A stretch of DNA of 64,000 nucleotides. It comes from Tupaia tana (Eukaryota > Chordata > Mammalia > Scandentia > Tupaiidae). The position numbers and the translations under genes are program-made. This document shows positions 40,364 to 51,774 of this stretch, piece by piece; within the stretch, counting starts at the first letter, position 1; each line of letters starts with the position of its first letter. The notes beneath the pieces are model-generated. The model was not told the origin of the DNA. It searched no databases and was given only the letters and a program-made list of their open reading frames with translations. The stretch is from NCBI GenBank assembly GCA_026018925.1, contig JAKSZU010000016.1, forward strand, positions 744,001 to 808,000. The letters run 5' to 3'.

Positions 40364-41150
40364 AACAACACACAAAAAACCCAACTTACACCTCTGGACC
40401 TAGAAGTAAAGATCGAACAAAAACAGATGGCGCTCTTCCCAGGTCCTGTGTTGCAGTGAACACCACTCAGTGCTGGAGAGTGTGGTCAAATCGACACATC
40501 CATGGGTCTGCCGAGTCGTCCCGCAGGCGAGGATTTGGGCGGTTGTTGGTCTGACGCATCCAAGTGGAACCAGAAGCATTCTGTGGTTCCTGCTGCTGCC
40601 GGCACCTGCGAAGTGGCCAGGGTGGTCGAGACCTGACCAGCAGGCAGGAGTCGGATCTTAGCTTTTCTGGGCTCTGCCTCTGACCTGGGGCTCCTCAAGG
40701 AGTGGCCTGGCAGGCTTCCTGCGAGCAGATTAAAAGGCCATCAAGCCTAATGTTCTTGAAAAAGGAAGAACCATTGTGGGCTAATTTAGGTCCCATAACA
40801 TCGGGTGTGGCATTTCATAATAATATGGCTCTGGCTTTACTAATGGCTTCTCCATTGTCACTGCCTTCTATCTCATTGATCCTCGTCTCTGTGCAGTCTG
40901 GTGTGTTATTCCTGTTGTATATGAATAGAAGACAGAGTTGGCGTGTTTTGTTCTGAGTTGCAAGTGAGTTGTTCCCGAGATGGGACTTGGATTACGTTTT
41001 TCTTCTTATATGACATTTCACTGACACCTTTAGGAAGAAAATACACGCCTTCCTTTGGCGACTGAAGACTTAACCATACCAGAGCGCCGTGCCGTTTGGG
41101 CCACTGCGTAGCTAGAGGTGGTTGACCTTTACGATGCTCATCTGCGGGCC
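40364..41150. other. Unique sequence, about 0.8 kb
   Basis: No exon or repeat recognised. Confidence 0.4.
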
Positions 41151-41154
41151 GTGG

Positions 41155-41265
41155 CAGGTGCTTCCTGCTTCACCTGGTTTAGTCCTCACAGCAGAGTCAA
41201 GGTAGGACTTACCAGCCCCAGTGTCACATAGGACACACTAGAATGTGGTGAAGTCCCAGGTCGAG
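41155..41265 (-). mobile_element. MIR fragment, minus
   Basis: TTAGTCCTCACAGCAGAGTC then CAGTGTCACATAGGACACAC resembles the reverse MIR core. Weakly preserved. Confidence 0.45.
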
Positions 41266-41395
41266 GAATGACAGTAAGCGCCTGGAAGCAGGTGCTCTTG
41301 AGGGGACTCCCAGCAACACCCCTGACTGCTACCTGCCGCCGCAGCCTGGTCCGATGGGCTGTTGGACTGGGGCCTCACCGTTTCTGTGTGTTTTG

Positions 41396-41615
41396 TTTGT
41401 AGGTTTTTTGCCATAGGCGAGCGCATGTGAGAGAGACAGAGAGGCAAGGTGAGAAGTCACCCCCTGGGGTATGGCCACACCGCAGCCCTCTCTCCTTTAT
41501 CCTCCTCTTGGGATTTCAGACACGCACACGCACGCCCAGTGTGATTTTCAACCACCGGGCCTGGGACTCGAGCTGTGGGTGGCCACGTGGGAGTCCGCCC
41601 TAACCACTTGGCCTC
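41396..41615 (-). mobile_element. SINE-A, minus
   Basis: GGTTTTTTGCCATAGGCGAG tail end, GGGACTCGAGCTGTGGGTGG and a truncated head. Confidence 0.88.
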
Positions 41616-42645
41616 ACTTTCTGTCTATCCAGCAAGCACACAGACTGCCAGGGGTTTCATTTTGTGTTGCGATTTTTACAGCCTAGCCTTTTTCTTTGCC
41701 AGAAGTCGTCTTCTAGCCAGGTGGAGGGCGAGTACATTAGAAAAATAATCAGGGCTGAGAAAACATCTATATATGGAGAGTGTAGTAAGGCCGCATGGGA
41801 GATTAGGGACTGAGAGAGTGGAAGTGCTTTGTGGACAGAGAAAATTCATGATGTTTTAACCCGAGGCCACTCCCAGTGTCCCGGCCTTTTCCCTTAAGGT
41901 CCTGTTGAGCTCTCAAGCCTGGGGCGTTTTGCTAAAATCTGTGCAGTAAGTAGGTACGGCTGAGCTTCTGCTCTACGGCAGTGCTGGAAATCTGCCTCCT
42001 TCCTGGAGCCCAGCTTCCGCAGACCCTGTCAGGCATCGTGGGAGTGGCGACGTGGTGCGTGGGACTCGGTCTCAGCTGTGGCCTTCCCCTTCTCCATCCC
42101 CTCTGTCGTCTTTGCTTCTCCTTCCGAGGGCTCACGCTCATCCCGCAGGTTGGGTGGAGGTGCCGAGGGGTGTCGGCTTGGACTAATAGCAGCCCTGCTC
42201 TGGGCCGTGGGACGCGGCCTGCTGCTTGCTCGGGGGTGGCTGTAGCCATGTCTAGGTATAGAGGCACTGTTATCAGGAAGCTGGAGGGGGGCCAGGGATG
42301 CTCCTCCCAGACCTGCAACTCATTGCAAAGCTGGAGTTTCACAGAGGACAGGCTTGCCTCAGCTACATATCGGTAGAGAAAGGAGGAAAGAAAGTGGGAC
42401 CATTAGATTACAATCGCCACAGGGAGGAGTTCTGGCTGGGATCTTGGTGGAAGTGGGGGACGAGGGCTGTCCTGGCCGCCCTTCCGCAGCGCTGGCCCCG
42501 CTCGCTGTTGGTCGGAGTGGACGCAGCAGCGCCTAGGGCCCAGCCGAGGAGCTCGTTTGCATCAGATGGGGCCATAGTGTCTCCTCGTTGTGTGGCAGTG
42601 AAGGGTTTGGCCCCGGGAAGGGGACACAGATGTGTGGGTAAATAG
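41616..42645. other. Unique sequence, about 1 kb
   Basis: Overlapping frames on both strands at 41930-42650, none recognised. No paired splice sites that convince. Confidence 0.4.
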
Positions 42646-42647
42646 TA

Positions 42648-43030
42648 GGTTTTTTCTTTTTGGCCAGAGGGCGCGTGCACTAACCAGAGAGTGAGAAAGC
42701 CCTCCCCTTTCAGTGCTTATGACATTATGGGTGGCTTTTTAAATGGGCCGGTCTGGGGATATACACAGGGAACCCCTGTGCCTAACTGGAGTGAGCTTGG
42801 GGGTAAAACCCGCTCCCCGTTGTGGCCGTGGCTGGGCAGTCATCTGTTTCCCTGTGGAGAGGACATGGCCACACTGTAATCCCTCCTCCTCTATTCTCCA
42901 TCCCATCGTCATTTTGGGCACACATGCACACACACGTGCTTGGCATGGTTTTCAAGCCTCCAGGCGAGGACTCAGGCAGCGGTCAGCCGTGCAGGTGCCG
43001 GCTCCCATGCCCATGGCCTGCGTGCTGCAC
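42648..43030 (-). mobile_element. SINE-A split by about 145 bp of other sequence, minus
   Basis: The tail end TTTTTGGCCAGAGGGCGCGT lies at 42657-42712. The rest resumes near 42855 (GGAGAGGACATGGCCACACT, GCACACATGCACACACACG) and runs to a degraded head near 43030. The separating 145 bp is unrecognised. Confidence 0.6.
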
Positions 43031-43430
43031 CGTGGGGCTCTAACCGCTCGCCTTTACTGCCTTTCCTCTTCCCCTGCTTTAAAATAAGTACGTAGAGACA
43101 AAGCGGACTCTGGGGGGTCCTGGCTTTGCCCTGTCTCGTCCTCTCTCTGCTGCTGCTGAGGTAAGTGTGGAGTCCTGGGAGGTCTCTGTAGTGTGGAAGC
43201 CAGGAAGAGAGGAGGAGCAGGGAGATCAGGAGGCCTCCTGACTCCTGCAGGCCCAAGTTCGAGTTCCAGCGCAAACCTCCGTTAGCGTGGGCTGTCGCTA
43301 GAGGTGCCAGCTCTCACTTGCCCTCCACTACCAGCGCTGCCTTGCTGGGTCCATGGTGAGAAAGGAAAAGAAGGCGGACGCAGCCTGAGCCAGTGACGGC
43401 GAGGTCAGGAGCCGCAGAGGCGTGCCTGGG
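43031..43430. other. Unique sequence with a strong isolated donor
   Basis: CTGCTGAG|GTAAGTG at 43160/43161 is a very good donor. A 72-nt frame open in phase (43089-43160) precedes it, but the acceptor AAATAAG is poor. Most likely a decoy. Confidence 0.3.
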
Positions 43431-43444
43431 GCAGGGCCGAGTCT

Positions 43445-43600
43445 TCCCAGGGCTTCTGTGTCTGAGCTCACCCAGTCCTCACAGCAGCCTGGGAACTGGG
43501 CGCAGTTCCCGTCCCCGGTCTACATGCCAGGAAGCTGAGGCACAGGTGAAGAGGGAGGAGTCATGACAGACTCGGGCACGTGGTTCGGACTGTGCGGTCA
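43445..43600 (-). mobile_element. MIR fragment, minus
   Basis: GAGCTCACCCAGTCCTCACA, CCAGGAAGCTGAGGCACAGG and TCATGACAGACTCGGG follow minus-strand MIR. Confidence 0.65.
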
Positions 43601-43957
43601 CAGACCCGATCAGGCTGCTGGGTTGTCGTCTCTCCTGGGGGTCACCCCTTCCTCTCCTTCACACTCCCTCACTGCGAGTGAGCGACTGAGTGCGTGTGGT
43701 TTAACAGGCACATTCCTCTAGGTGTGCCTGGCCTGCTCCCAGGGACAGCCTGGGGGTGCAGCACCCAACTCCCCGGGAACACAGACCCTAGTGGGCTTCC
43801 CTGCACGGCACCTCAGGCCACACGAGGGCCCTGGGCCGTGCTGCGGGCCCTGGGGAAGCTGGGCAGCCCTTCCCTTCCATCCTCTCCCATGTCTGGAGGG
43901 GCTTCTGCTTGCCGAGCCCCAGGCTCCCGCAGGCCCGGCACTGCCTTCACTAGTTGA

Positions 43958-44213
43958 TTGATTGATTGATTGATTGGAGAGGTTTTTGCTGTAGGGCACA
44001 TGCACTCGCCAGACAGAGAGAGACAGAAAGCGAGAAATCACCTCCCGGGGGGGTGGCAATGCCGCAATCCCTTCTCCTCCACTCTCCTCTCAGGATCCTG
44101 GGCACACACCGCACACGTGCCTGGCGTGAGTTCAAGCCACCGGGTCTGGGACTCGAACCATGGTCGACCACATGGGAGTCCAGTGACATGGCCATTACGC
44201 CAGCTGCTGGTCC
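43958..44213 (-). mobile_element. SINE-A with (TTGA)n tail, minus
   Basis: The tail has become (TTGA)6 on the plus strand. TTTTTGCTGTAGGGCACATG, GGACTCGAACCATGGTCGAC and the head end CAGCTGCTGGTCCC follow. The flanks share CACTAG. Confidence 0.95.
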
Positions 44214-44455
44214 CACTAGATTTATTTTTGAAACAAGTCTGGGAATGCCAACCCCTGCGTATAATGGGCAAGTGAACTTCGGTCCAGAACCTTTTCCCCA
44301 GTTTGGCCATGACTGGTCACAGCCGTTTATTTCCCTATGAAAAAGGAAAAAGGAAGTATTTTAATGAGTGACAGGAGAGTGTGCCAGTTTCTAAAACAGG
44401 CGTTTCTCAAAACCAGCCTGGCACAGACAAGGAACAGCAGTATGGCTCTGCCTTT

Positions 44456-44486
<31 letters not shown>

Positions 44487-45755
44487 ATAAAGCATGTGCA
44501 GGACGGGGCACCTCTGACCGAGTCATCGCTGGCCTTGCTTGTAACTTGGGGGCTCCATGACCCGCTGACCCGACCCGACCCAACTCGACCAGACCATGGG
44601 CTCCAGCCCCGCCAGCCGTGGTAGCTGTGCCGAGCAGCCTGGAGCATCCCCATCCCCTGGCCCACTCGTCCACCCTCCTTACCCCTTTGTCATGTGCTAT
44701 ATTTGGAAGCTGATGAGTTGTGGAGAACAGCCTAGTAGGGCTTCTTACTGCTGGGAGGGTAGGCGTGGTCAGGTACAGCTTCTGCTTGGTATGAATCTTT
44801 TATTTCTCAGATTTTGAATCGGTTTGATCAGATCCATTCAAAGAGAAATCACTTATATTTCCTAGAAATGAGTGAAACATCCTTTGACCTCTGCTTCCCG
44901 CTGTGTTAATCAGCCTGCCCGGGTTGATTGGGAACAGCCACTGGGAAGTCCTCTCTCCACACCCAGCAACCCCAAGAGCAGCTCGTGGTGTCAAGGTATT
45001 TCTTGATGTAGGCAGACTTGGTGTATGAAGTCTCGATTTGCCCCCCAAGTAAAAGAGTGTGTCTATACTTCTTGAATTTAAACTGAACTCTCAGGGCAGA
45101 GGACTGGCCTGACACAGTCCCTCCCCCAGATGCACGTCTCACTTTCCTGCACAGCTGTTTCGGGGAGCCCACTGTGCCACTTTGTACCCCTGTGACCCAG
45201 GTGGCCTCGGAGACCCAGCTGCCCCGACTGCGTCTTCTGTTTCCTAGGCCTGCTATCTGGACCTGGTGCTCAGATGGATCCCAGAGCTGTCATGGCGTCA
45301 GTCAGGCTGCGTGCTGGCAGGGCCCGGCCAGTCTGTCCTTGGCTCATGCATCGCTGGGACCGTGTCCCTCTGCAGGCCTTGCTCGGCTCCCTGCGTGTGC
45401 GCTTCCCTGGCATGCGTGTCTTGGGCTCTCTCTGAAAGCTCTTACAGAGCCCAAATGCTTGGGCATAGGCAGTGGGCAGGAAAACTCAGGGAGGGGCATG
45501 TCGGCTGTTCCCTGATTAGGGCGGTCAGGGGCTGGGCCGAAAACCTCACTTATACTGGGAAGGGGAAAGTCATTCTGCAGAAGTCTGCTTTTTAAATACT
45601 TTTTATGACATGATCTCTTTGAGTCTTACAGTCTTAGAAGTTCAATACAGTCACGTTGCCGCTGACCAGGATGCATTCTAAGAAGTTTGTCGGTAGGCGA
45701 TAGTGTCGTGCTCACACTGTGCAGTACTTCAGGGACCTTGATGGAACAGCCTGCT
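44214..45755. other. Unique sequence, 1.5 kb without SINEs
   Basis: Includes a T-rich tract (TTTTGTTTTGTTTTG) at 44455-44487. No exon recognised. Confidence 0.4.
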
Positions 45756-45893
45756 ACACGCCTGGGCCGTGTGGACCGGGTGTGGCCCGGCATACACGCC
45801 TGGGTCGTATGGACTCGGCCTAGCCCGACATATACATCTGGGTCATATGGACTCAGTCACGCCCGTGTACACACCCGGGCGAGGTGTAGCCCA
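45756..45893. repeat. Short tandem array, about 39-bp unit
   Basis: Three to four units of the form TACACGCCTGGGTCGTATGG + ACTCGGCCTAGCCCGACA, diverged from one another. Confidence 0.8.
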
Positions 45894-46054
45894 GTCTAAT
45901 CCTATGGGACCGCCTTCACGTGCATGTGTTGCCTGCAGTGGCGCATGACCGAGTGCCTGTACAGTCCCCGGGGGCAGCTGGGGACGAGGCTCAGAGGTGA
46001 GGTGACTTGCTCGTGAGCTCCGTGGTGGGTGGTGGCGCTGAATCGGGGTAAGGA

Positions 46055-46290
46055 ATCATACCGTGGCTCAGAGCAGGGGCTCCAGACCCAGGCCACTGTC
46101 ACAGTGGTTCAGCAGTGTGTGCCCTTGGGTGTGTCCTCCCTGGGACTCAGATTCCTCTCCTGTGTAAGGAACGGCACAACCCTGGACCTTGCCTGCTGGG
46201 AGGGGTTCGGAATTCTGCCAGGTGTGGAAGCCACGGCGTGCCCGGAGTGTGAGGCGGCACCGTTATTGACTGGGTCTTAGGAAACTGGGA
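46055..46290 (+). mobile_element. MIR SINE remnant
   Basis: GTGTGCCCTTGGGTGTGTCC, GGACTCAGATTCCTCTCCTG and TGTAAGGAACGGCACAACC follow the MIR core. Confidence 0.6.
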
Positions 46291-46710
46291 ATGAAGCCTG
46301 AGGTCTCTCCTGCCCAGGGACAGGCTCCAGGTGAGAACATGAGGTCCAGGCTCGGCAGGGGCTGGAAGACTCTTGGCGTGCGTGTAGCTAAGGTGAGCTG
46401 TGCAGGCCGGGCGCAGTGCTCTCCTGCCTCCCGCAGGCCGACTCCTGCGCCCCAACCCCCTCTTCTGCCCTCGATGCCCCTCCATCCCAGCTTGCTCCCT
46501 CTCAGTACCCTCCACCTCCTCTGGTGCTCTGCGTTGTTCTTCTTATTAATAATTTAGACTTGAGGAAATCATCTATCCATTCATTTTTCACCCTAGGGCC
46601 CCTCCCCCACATGCAGCACTAGGTGGGGCTTGAGGGCCGGGGCAGGTTCCTAGCCAGGGCTCCCCGTATTCCCCGCTTGTGAGGAGCCTGCCTGCTTCAG
46701 AAGTTGCTAG
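46291..46710. other. Unique sequence
   Basis: Nothing recognised. Confidence 0.35.
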
Positions 46711-46945
46711 GCGGGCCAGCCTGTGGCGTGCTGTCTGTGGCGGCCAGATCTTACGTGGCTGGCTGCGTAGGTCAAGTCCTGGACTCTGGCTCGAGAGACG
46801 CTGTACGCATGTGCGTGCGGCCCACAATCCCGGGAGGAGAATGGAGGAGGGCTTGCATCGTGGTCATCCCCCGTTGGGGGGTGCTGTCTTGTTTCCCCCC
46901 TCTCCGACTCCCCTATGACCTGCACATACCCTAGCAATTACAGAG
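46711..46945 (+). mobile_element. SINE-A, diverged
   Basis: GGCCAGCCTGTGGCGTGCTG head, GGAGGAGAATGGAGGAGGGC and a weak end CATACCCTAGCAATTAC. Confidence 0.8.
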
Positions 46946-47838
46946 GAAAGGAAGAAGTCACAGTGTCACATACACAGCAGTGGGGGGCGATGGACGCCAG
47001 ACGGCAGGGCCTGCAGGACATGCTCGTGTGGGGAAACGGGCAATGGCTGTAATGGCTGTGGCCTTCGAGACTACCGGCCGAGCACGGGTGGGGACCTTGG
47101 CAGCCTGCGTCCTCGCCCCCTCACAGGCATGGCTCCGAGCTGGAGGCAGTGAGTGGGAGGGCTGTGGCACCAACACGGACTCCCTGGGCTTCCGTAGGAC
47201 TTGCGGTTTGAACTGTGTCCCCGGCTGTCGTAGGATGGTCTGGCGGAGACGGTGGCCCCAGTGAGCAGTGGCTGGGGCTGAGAGAGGGCGCTGCCCCGCC
47301 GGGGTGAGCACGATGAGGCCCTGCCCGGTGGAATGCCCGTGGTCACTGGGACAGGCACGCAAACAGATGATGTCAGCAGGTCGTGAGTAAGGGCCAGGCC
47401 CGGGCAGTGCCCGTCCTGAAACCACTCCGGCTGAGCTAGAGAAGGGGCTGCACAAGGGCAGGGCCACGTGGGCTTCTCTTGTTAAAGCCGGTACTCGCCT
47501 GATCCGATGGCAGCCAGGGCCGAGCGCGGAGCCCAGGGCAGTGAGGCGTCTCTGGGCGTTTGGACACAGCAGCAGCGTGCAGTGTCATAGGCCACTTGAC
47601 CCTGGCTGGCCCAGGAGAGGTGAGAGGCGAGCAGACTTTGCTCCTCCTGTGTGTTCTCCAAGGAGGGCGGGAGGGTGCCCCCGCCCCGGTCGGGTGGTCT
47701 GGGGCCGCCGTGCAGTCTGCGGTGAGGGCACCCCGGGGCAGTGTGAGTGCCTGTGGCATCGAGGCCTTCGCCACGGGCCCCAAGTTTCATCTCATCTCAC
47801 TTACATGGCACAGAACCTTTTACAAACATCCCCCCTCT
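46946..47838. other. GC-rich unique sequence
   Basis: Several overlapping frames, none recognised. No CpG-island density. Confidence 0.4.
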
Positions 47839-47839
47839 A

Positions 47840-48058
47840 GATGGCATAATGGTTATCTCGCTGGACTCCCACATAGTTGACCACGGTTCGAGTCTCAGAC
47901 CCGGTGGCTTAAAACTCAACGCTGGATACATGTGCGTGCGTGCCCAAGGGGAGAATGGAGAAGGTCTTGTGGCATGGCCATCCCCCGGGGGTGATTTCTC
48001 GCTTTCTGACTCTCCGGCAAGTGCACACACCCTATAGCAAAAATCTCTTAAAAAGTAA
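47840..48058 (+). mobile_element. SINE-A
   Basis: AGATGGCATAATGGTTATCT, GGTTCGAGTCTCAGACCCG and CACCCTATAGCAAAAATCTC. A short deletion in the middle (CCCAAGGGGAGAATGG). Confidence 0.92.
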
Positions 48059-48850
48059 AATCCCCCCATAGCCATTTAAGCACTAAGCCCCACTGTACGG
48101 GCCATGGCGGCAGCCGGTGGAGTGCCTGCCCCTGGCTGGTTGCAGTAATCAGGTGCGGCGTGACAGGGAGCTGGAGCGGACTCAGCAATGGAGCTGGGCA
48201 GGAGAGGACTGGATGCCAGAGACGTTCGGGAGAGAAGACGCTGATGAGATGGAGGAGCGAAGGGCGGGACGAGCCAAGGAGCCCCGAGGTTTCCAGCTGA
48301 CTGCCTTCCACTGACCGGAGGGAAACCCGGGGTGGCTGACACCGTTGGTGCTTCTGGACCCCAGTCAGCATGGCGGGCCGTCCCCACGGCCCCCCGAGGT
48401 GTCCCCGCACCAGCCACCTTCGCTGCCTCCGCCTCCAAAGGCGTGGAGCAGGAGGTGGCCTCTGCTGTGGCTGGGCAGCATGCCACCTGTTTACTGGGGC
48501 CCAGGCAAGCTCTATTTTTGGATAACTATTTTTAAATAATTTCATATTTATACAGAAGTTGCCAGGGGAGTTCTAGGAGTCCCCCTCGACCTGCTACCTA
48601 GGATTTATTTGTTGTTTACTGTGCCCCACTGCTTAATCATTCTTGTTGCTAACTTGAGTCTCTCAGTAGTCTGCATAGTTCAATCATTTTCCCTTCCTGT
48701 GCGCACACGCATGCATACTCACACATATGCATATGCGCAACAGTCACACACCCGTGTATTTTCTCTGCCACGTTTTAAAGTCAAAGGTGTGGTCCTCCTT
48801 TATCCTAAACGCTTCGTGGTGGGTTTATGGAGGCCAAGCGGGCCCAGCCG
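48059..48850. other. Unique sequence with CA-rich patch
   Basis: AGTTGCCAGGGGAGTTCTAG near 48555 may be an old L1 3' piece. CACACGCATGCATACTCACA at 48704-48730 is simple sequence. Confidence 0.35.
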
Positions 48851-48859
48851 AGGCAGCGC

Positions 48860-49018
48860 ATGCAGGATGTAGCTGCTCAGCAGGCTGAGGCCACCCGGGA
48901 TGCCCAGGTTCGAGTCCTGGACCTTAGAGAGTGGGTGTGGTGGCACATGCCAGTGGTCACAGCTGCTTGGGAGGCTGAGGCAGGAGGACTGCAGCACAGA
49001 GAGACCCTGTCTGAAACA
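48860..49018 (+). mobile_element. tRNA-7SL chimeric SINE (Alu/B1-like body)
   Basis: A tRNA-like part with B box GGTTCGAGTCCTGG (48908-48921) runs into GGGTGTGGTGGCACATGCC, GCTTGGGAGGCTGAGGCAGG and GAGACCCTGTCTGAAACAC, the 5' and 3' ends of 7SL RNA with the central domain missing, as in Alu and B1 monomers. It is the only such copy in the window. Confidence 0.8.
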
Positions 49019-49032
49019 CAGCACACCCACCC

Positions 49033-49096
<64 letters not shown>
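49033..49096. repeat. (CT)n(CA)n microsatellite
   Basis: An uninterrupted (TC)n run followed by (AC)n, in the tail of the tRNA-7SL element. Confidence 0.95.
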
Positions 49097-49098
<2 letters not shown>

Positions 49099-49705
49099 GA
49101 TGATGATCTCCCTGTTCCACAGCTGCAGACAGTGGTCAACATCAGGAAACTTAGCATCGACATGATGCTGTTATCAAAGTGTTTGAAGGGAACACCCCTG
49201 TGATAGCTGTCGCCCAGATTTCCCACCATGTGTAGACAGCGGAGCAGCAGGCAGGTAGTGGCCTGTCTCTGGGACTCCCACTTTGGCACCCATGCCGAGG
49301 CTGTTCAGTGGGCGGGGTGGGGCAGGGCGTGCAGCCGCCTCAAAGAAGAAGCATCCTGGGCCGGAGGGCCTGCGGTTGCCTGTGCTGCGGAGCTGTGGAG
49401 GGCCGGCTGTTGTACTTCCCTAACGCCTCTGCTGCTCCTGCCGTTTCACGGACGGCGTCTGCTGCACGAAGCAGTGGCTGTCCGTCCATGGGCCTCTCTC
49501 TCAGCTTTTCTTTCCAGCATTGCTTTGCAGCCTCAACAAGTCATTCTTCTAGGATGGATTTTTTTCCCCCTAGACTTGATCTGGAAAATGAGATGGAATT
49601 AGATCATAGTAATTTATTTTGGAAATAAAATGGAAGCAAAAGGTGCCCTACCATTTTAGACTTAGGGGGAAAATTCTTTTTGCTACTTGAAAAGATTGAA
49701 ACTAG
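49097..49705. other. Unique sequence
   Basis: Nothing recognised. Confidence 0.35.
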
Positions 49706-49706
49706 A

Positions 49707-49927
49707 GGGCCAGCAGGTGGTGAGGTTAAGGTGGCTGGATCCCACAGGGCCAACTGCACGGTTTGAGTCCTGGACCCAGCAGCTTGAAATCATGCCAGGT
49801 AAGGCTGAGTGAGTGCCCTCAATCCCATGAGAAGGGAGGAGAAGGGGTTGGGGCATAGACAGCGGTTTCTCTCTCCCTTTCTCCCTCCTCTCTGTCTCTG
49901 GCGAGCACATTCACACTATAGCGAACT
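49707..49927 (+). mobile_element. SINE-A
   Basis: GGGCCAGCAGGTGGTGAGGT head, GGTTTGAGTCCTGGACCC and ACACTATAGCGAACTAATAC end. Confidence 0.88.
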
Positions 49928-50340
49928 AATACGCCTGAAGCCAGAACTAGGGCCTTGGCACAGACTTTCCCCCCAAAACACTCCCCCATATGTGTGTTAT
50001 GTGGTTGGTTCCCGAGCCCTTTGCGTGTGTCTGCCTGGACTTCACCTGCTCCATTACGCCACCTGCCGGCCAGTGTGAGAGTCCACCCCCCCACCCCCCC
50101 CCACCCCCGGCACTGGCCGCCCTCCGCATGCCTGTAACTTTCTCGCGTTTTTGACAGGTGGGCGTGGGCCCAGACTGCCTGGCTGGAGGTCTCAGGTGTG
50201 CACGCCCGTGGCGTGATCGGCCGAGGCCTCCAGGCGCGATTTCCTCACTTGTAAGAATAATGCCTAGCTTGGGGATTAAACGAAGTTGCCTTCTATGAAG
50301 AGATTAGGTAACCCCTGATTTAGCGTCAGTGCTGTTCAGG
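49928..50340. other. Unique sequence with C-rich tract and MIR scrap
   Basis: A C-rich tract at about 50085-50110, and CTCACTTGTAAGAATAATGC with TTGGGGATTAAACGAAG near 50243-50285, a MIR core piece. Confidence 0.45.
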
Positions 50341-50463
50341 TGACTTCAGAACCTTTGTGAACTAGAGTGGAACTAAAGTGCGAGTTTATTTCAGGGCAAA
50401 CTTTTTTCGATCCTTGCATACTTTTTTCATAACTTGTATTTCATATGAACTTTTGAAGACCCC
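50341..50463. mobile_element. Mariner-like MITE, end to end
   Basis: Starts TGACTTCAGAACCTTTGTG and ends ATATGAACTTTTGAAGACCC: both terminal repeats of the MITE family are visible, with GAGTTTATTTCAGGGCAAAC inside. About 123 bp, third locus of the family. Confidence 0.7.
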
Positions 50464-50715
50464 CTGTGCAAGCGTCGCGTATCTACAGCTTTTATCGTCC
50501 GCCTCCTTCGGCTGAAAGGGAAGCTTTGTCTGGTGGGCTCTCAGCGAGTCTGCCTCAGTGAGTGAATGGGCTGTGGGCAAGCTGGGCTCGAAGGCGTTGG
50601 GCGCAGTGACGTGCAGGTTGGTGTTGTGGACAGCAGGGCTGGCCTGGCTTCCCTGTCCAGCGCCGCACTTAGTGGCCGTGAAATCTAGGACCACGTCTTG
50701 TCTCCCACGGCGCAG

Positions 50716-50756
50716 GCCAGCGTCCTAGCGGAGGAATTAGCAAAGTTAGAAGAACA
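50716..50756 (+). other. Possible 41-nt exon (ASVLAEELAKLEEQ)
   Basis: A good acceptor TCTCCCACGGCGCAG precedes 50716 and a good donor GAACA|GTGAGTG follows 50756. The phase-0 frame reads ASVLAEELAKLEE, a helix-like heptad-compatible peptide. The frame set by the ATG at 37222 would stop here, so it does not join directly to that start. Pseudo-exons of this quality are common in introns. Confidence 0.2.
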
Positions 50757-51289
50757 GTGAGTGCCGAGCACAGTGGCGGCCTGGCTGCGGGCAGGGCCAG
50801 CCCGTCTTCGGTCTTTCCGTCTGCGGCCCTCCTGGCAGCACTGAGTCAGGAGCTGGCTCTGGGACAGCGGTGGCCATCTTGGGCTGGTGGGGCTGGGGAC
50901 GTGTCGAGTCCAGGAGCAGAGTGAGGGACGAGAAGGCTGAGGGAGAGCTGTAACGGCACAGGTCCGCTGAGCTGGAGGGCCGAGGAGGAGCTGCTCAGTG
51001 TCGTGTTTGCATGCTAAGATGGGGGCTTAGATCTTGGGGTAACTTGACTGTAGTATAATTCCAGAAAAGTGCCAGAATAGTACAGGGAATTCCTGGCCAC
51101 CCTCACCGAGCCAGGGTCACCAGTGGTTTGTGTTTCGTGCTATTAGTTGCTTCGTGTTTTTTCTTTTCTTTGAATTTTCCCCCAGAAGTCAGCGACATGA
51201 TTCTCCCTGAGTCCGGAACACCCGGGACGTACTCCCTCAGAGCGGGCTGTCCTCTCAGGTTTTGGCGGGGAGCCATGGTGTAGGATCTT
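50757..51289. other. Unique sequence with old L1 scrap
   Basis: CCAGAAAAGTGCCAGAATAG then TACAGGGAATTCCTG at 51061-51095 resembles an old L1 piece ('acagaaaagttgcaaaaatagtac'). Confidence 0.4.
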
Positions 51290-51478
51290 CTTCTAAGTTT
51301 TGTTTCTTCCCTGAGAGAGAGCACGCACCCCCAACGGGGCCTGGACATGGCGATCCGCCCCGGTCACGGTGCATGTGTACCTGGCAGGCCCGGAGAGTTT
51401 TCTGGGCATGAACCTGGAACCTTCGCAGTGGTCACCTCCCGAGTCGTTTTCCCGCCGAGCTGCCAGCTGGCCCCAGCG
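51290..51478 (-). mobile_element. SINE-C, minus
   Basis: AAGTTTTGTTTCTTCCCTGA tail end, CCCCAACGGGGCCTGGACAT and a head ending GCTGCCAGCTGGCCCC. Confidence 0.65.
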
Positions 51479-51774
51479 TAAGCTCCTTAAGGAAGGGCCA
51501 CACTCTGAGAAGTAGCTCAGAAGATGGTTGGAGGCCGGGAGGGCCTGTGGCCCACGGCGTGGGTGACGTCTGCTGGAAGCCGATGAGGACGAAGAGGAGC
51601 CAGACGTAGGAGCGGGTGTTGATGGAGGAGATGTGGAGGGTAGGGTAGGTACTGCTCGGGTTGGGGCCACGGAGCGGAAGAGGAGATCTCGTGCCCTCTC
51701 GAAAGCAGCGCTGACCTCTGGGGGAGGAGAGCAGCAAGAAAGAGAACGGGCAAGCCTTGCTTTTGTTTGTGTTT

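Noticed and set aside
43089-43160. A 72-nt exon before the strong donor GTAAGT at 43161
   Set aside because: The acceptor (AAATAAG) is poor, and the CT-rich end of the frame looks like simple sequence.
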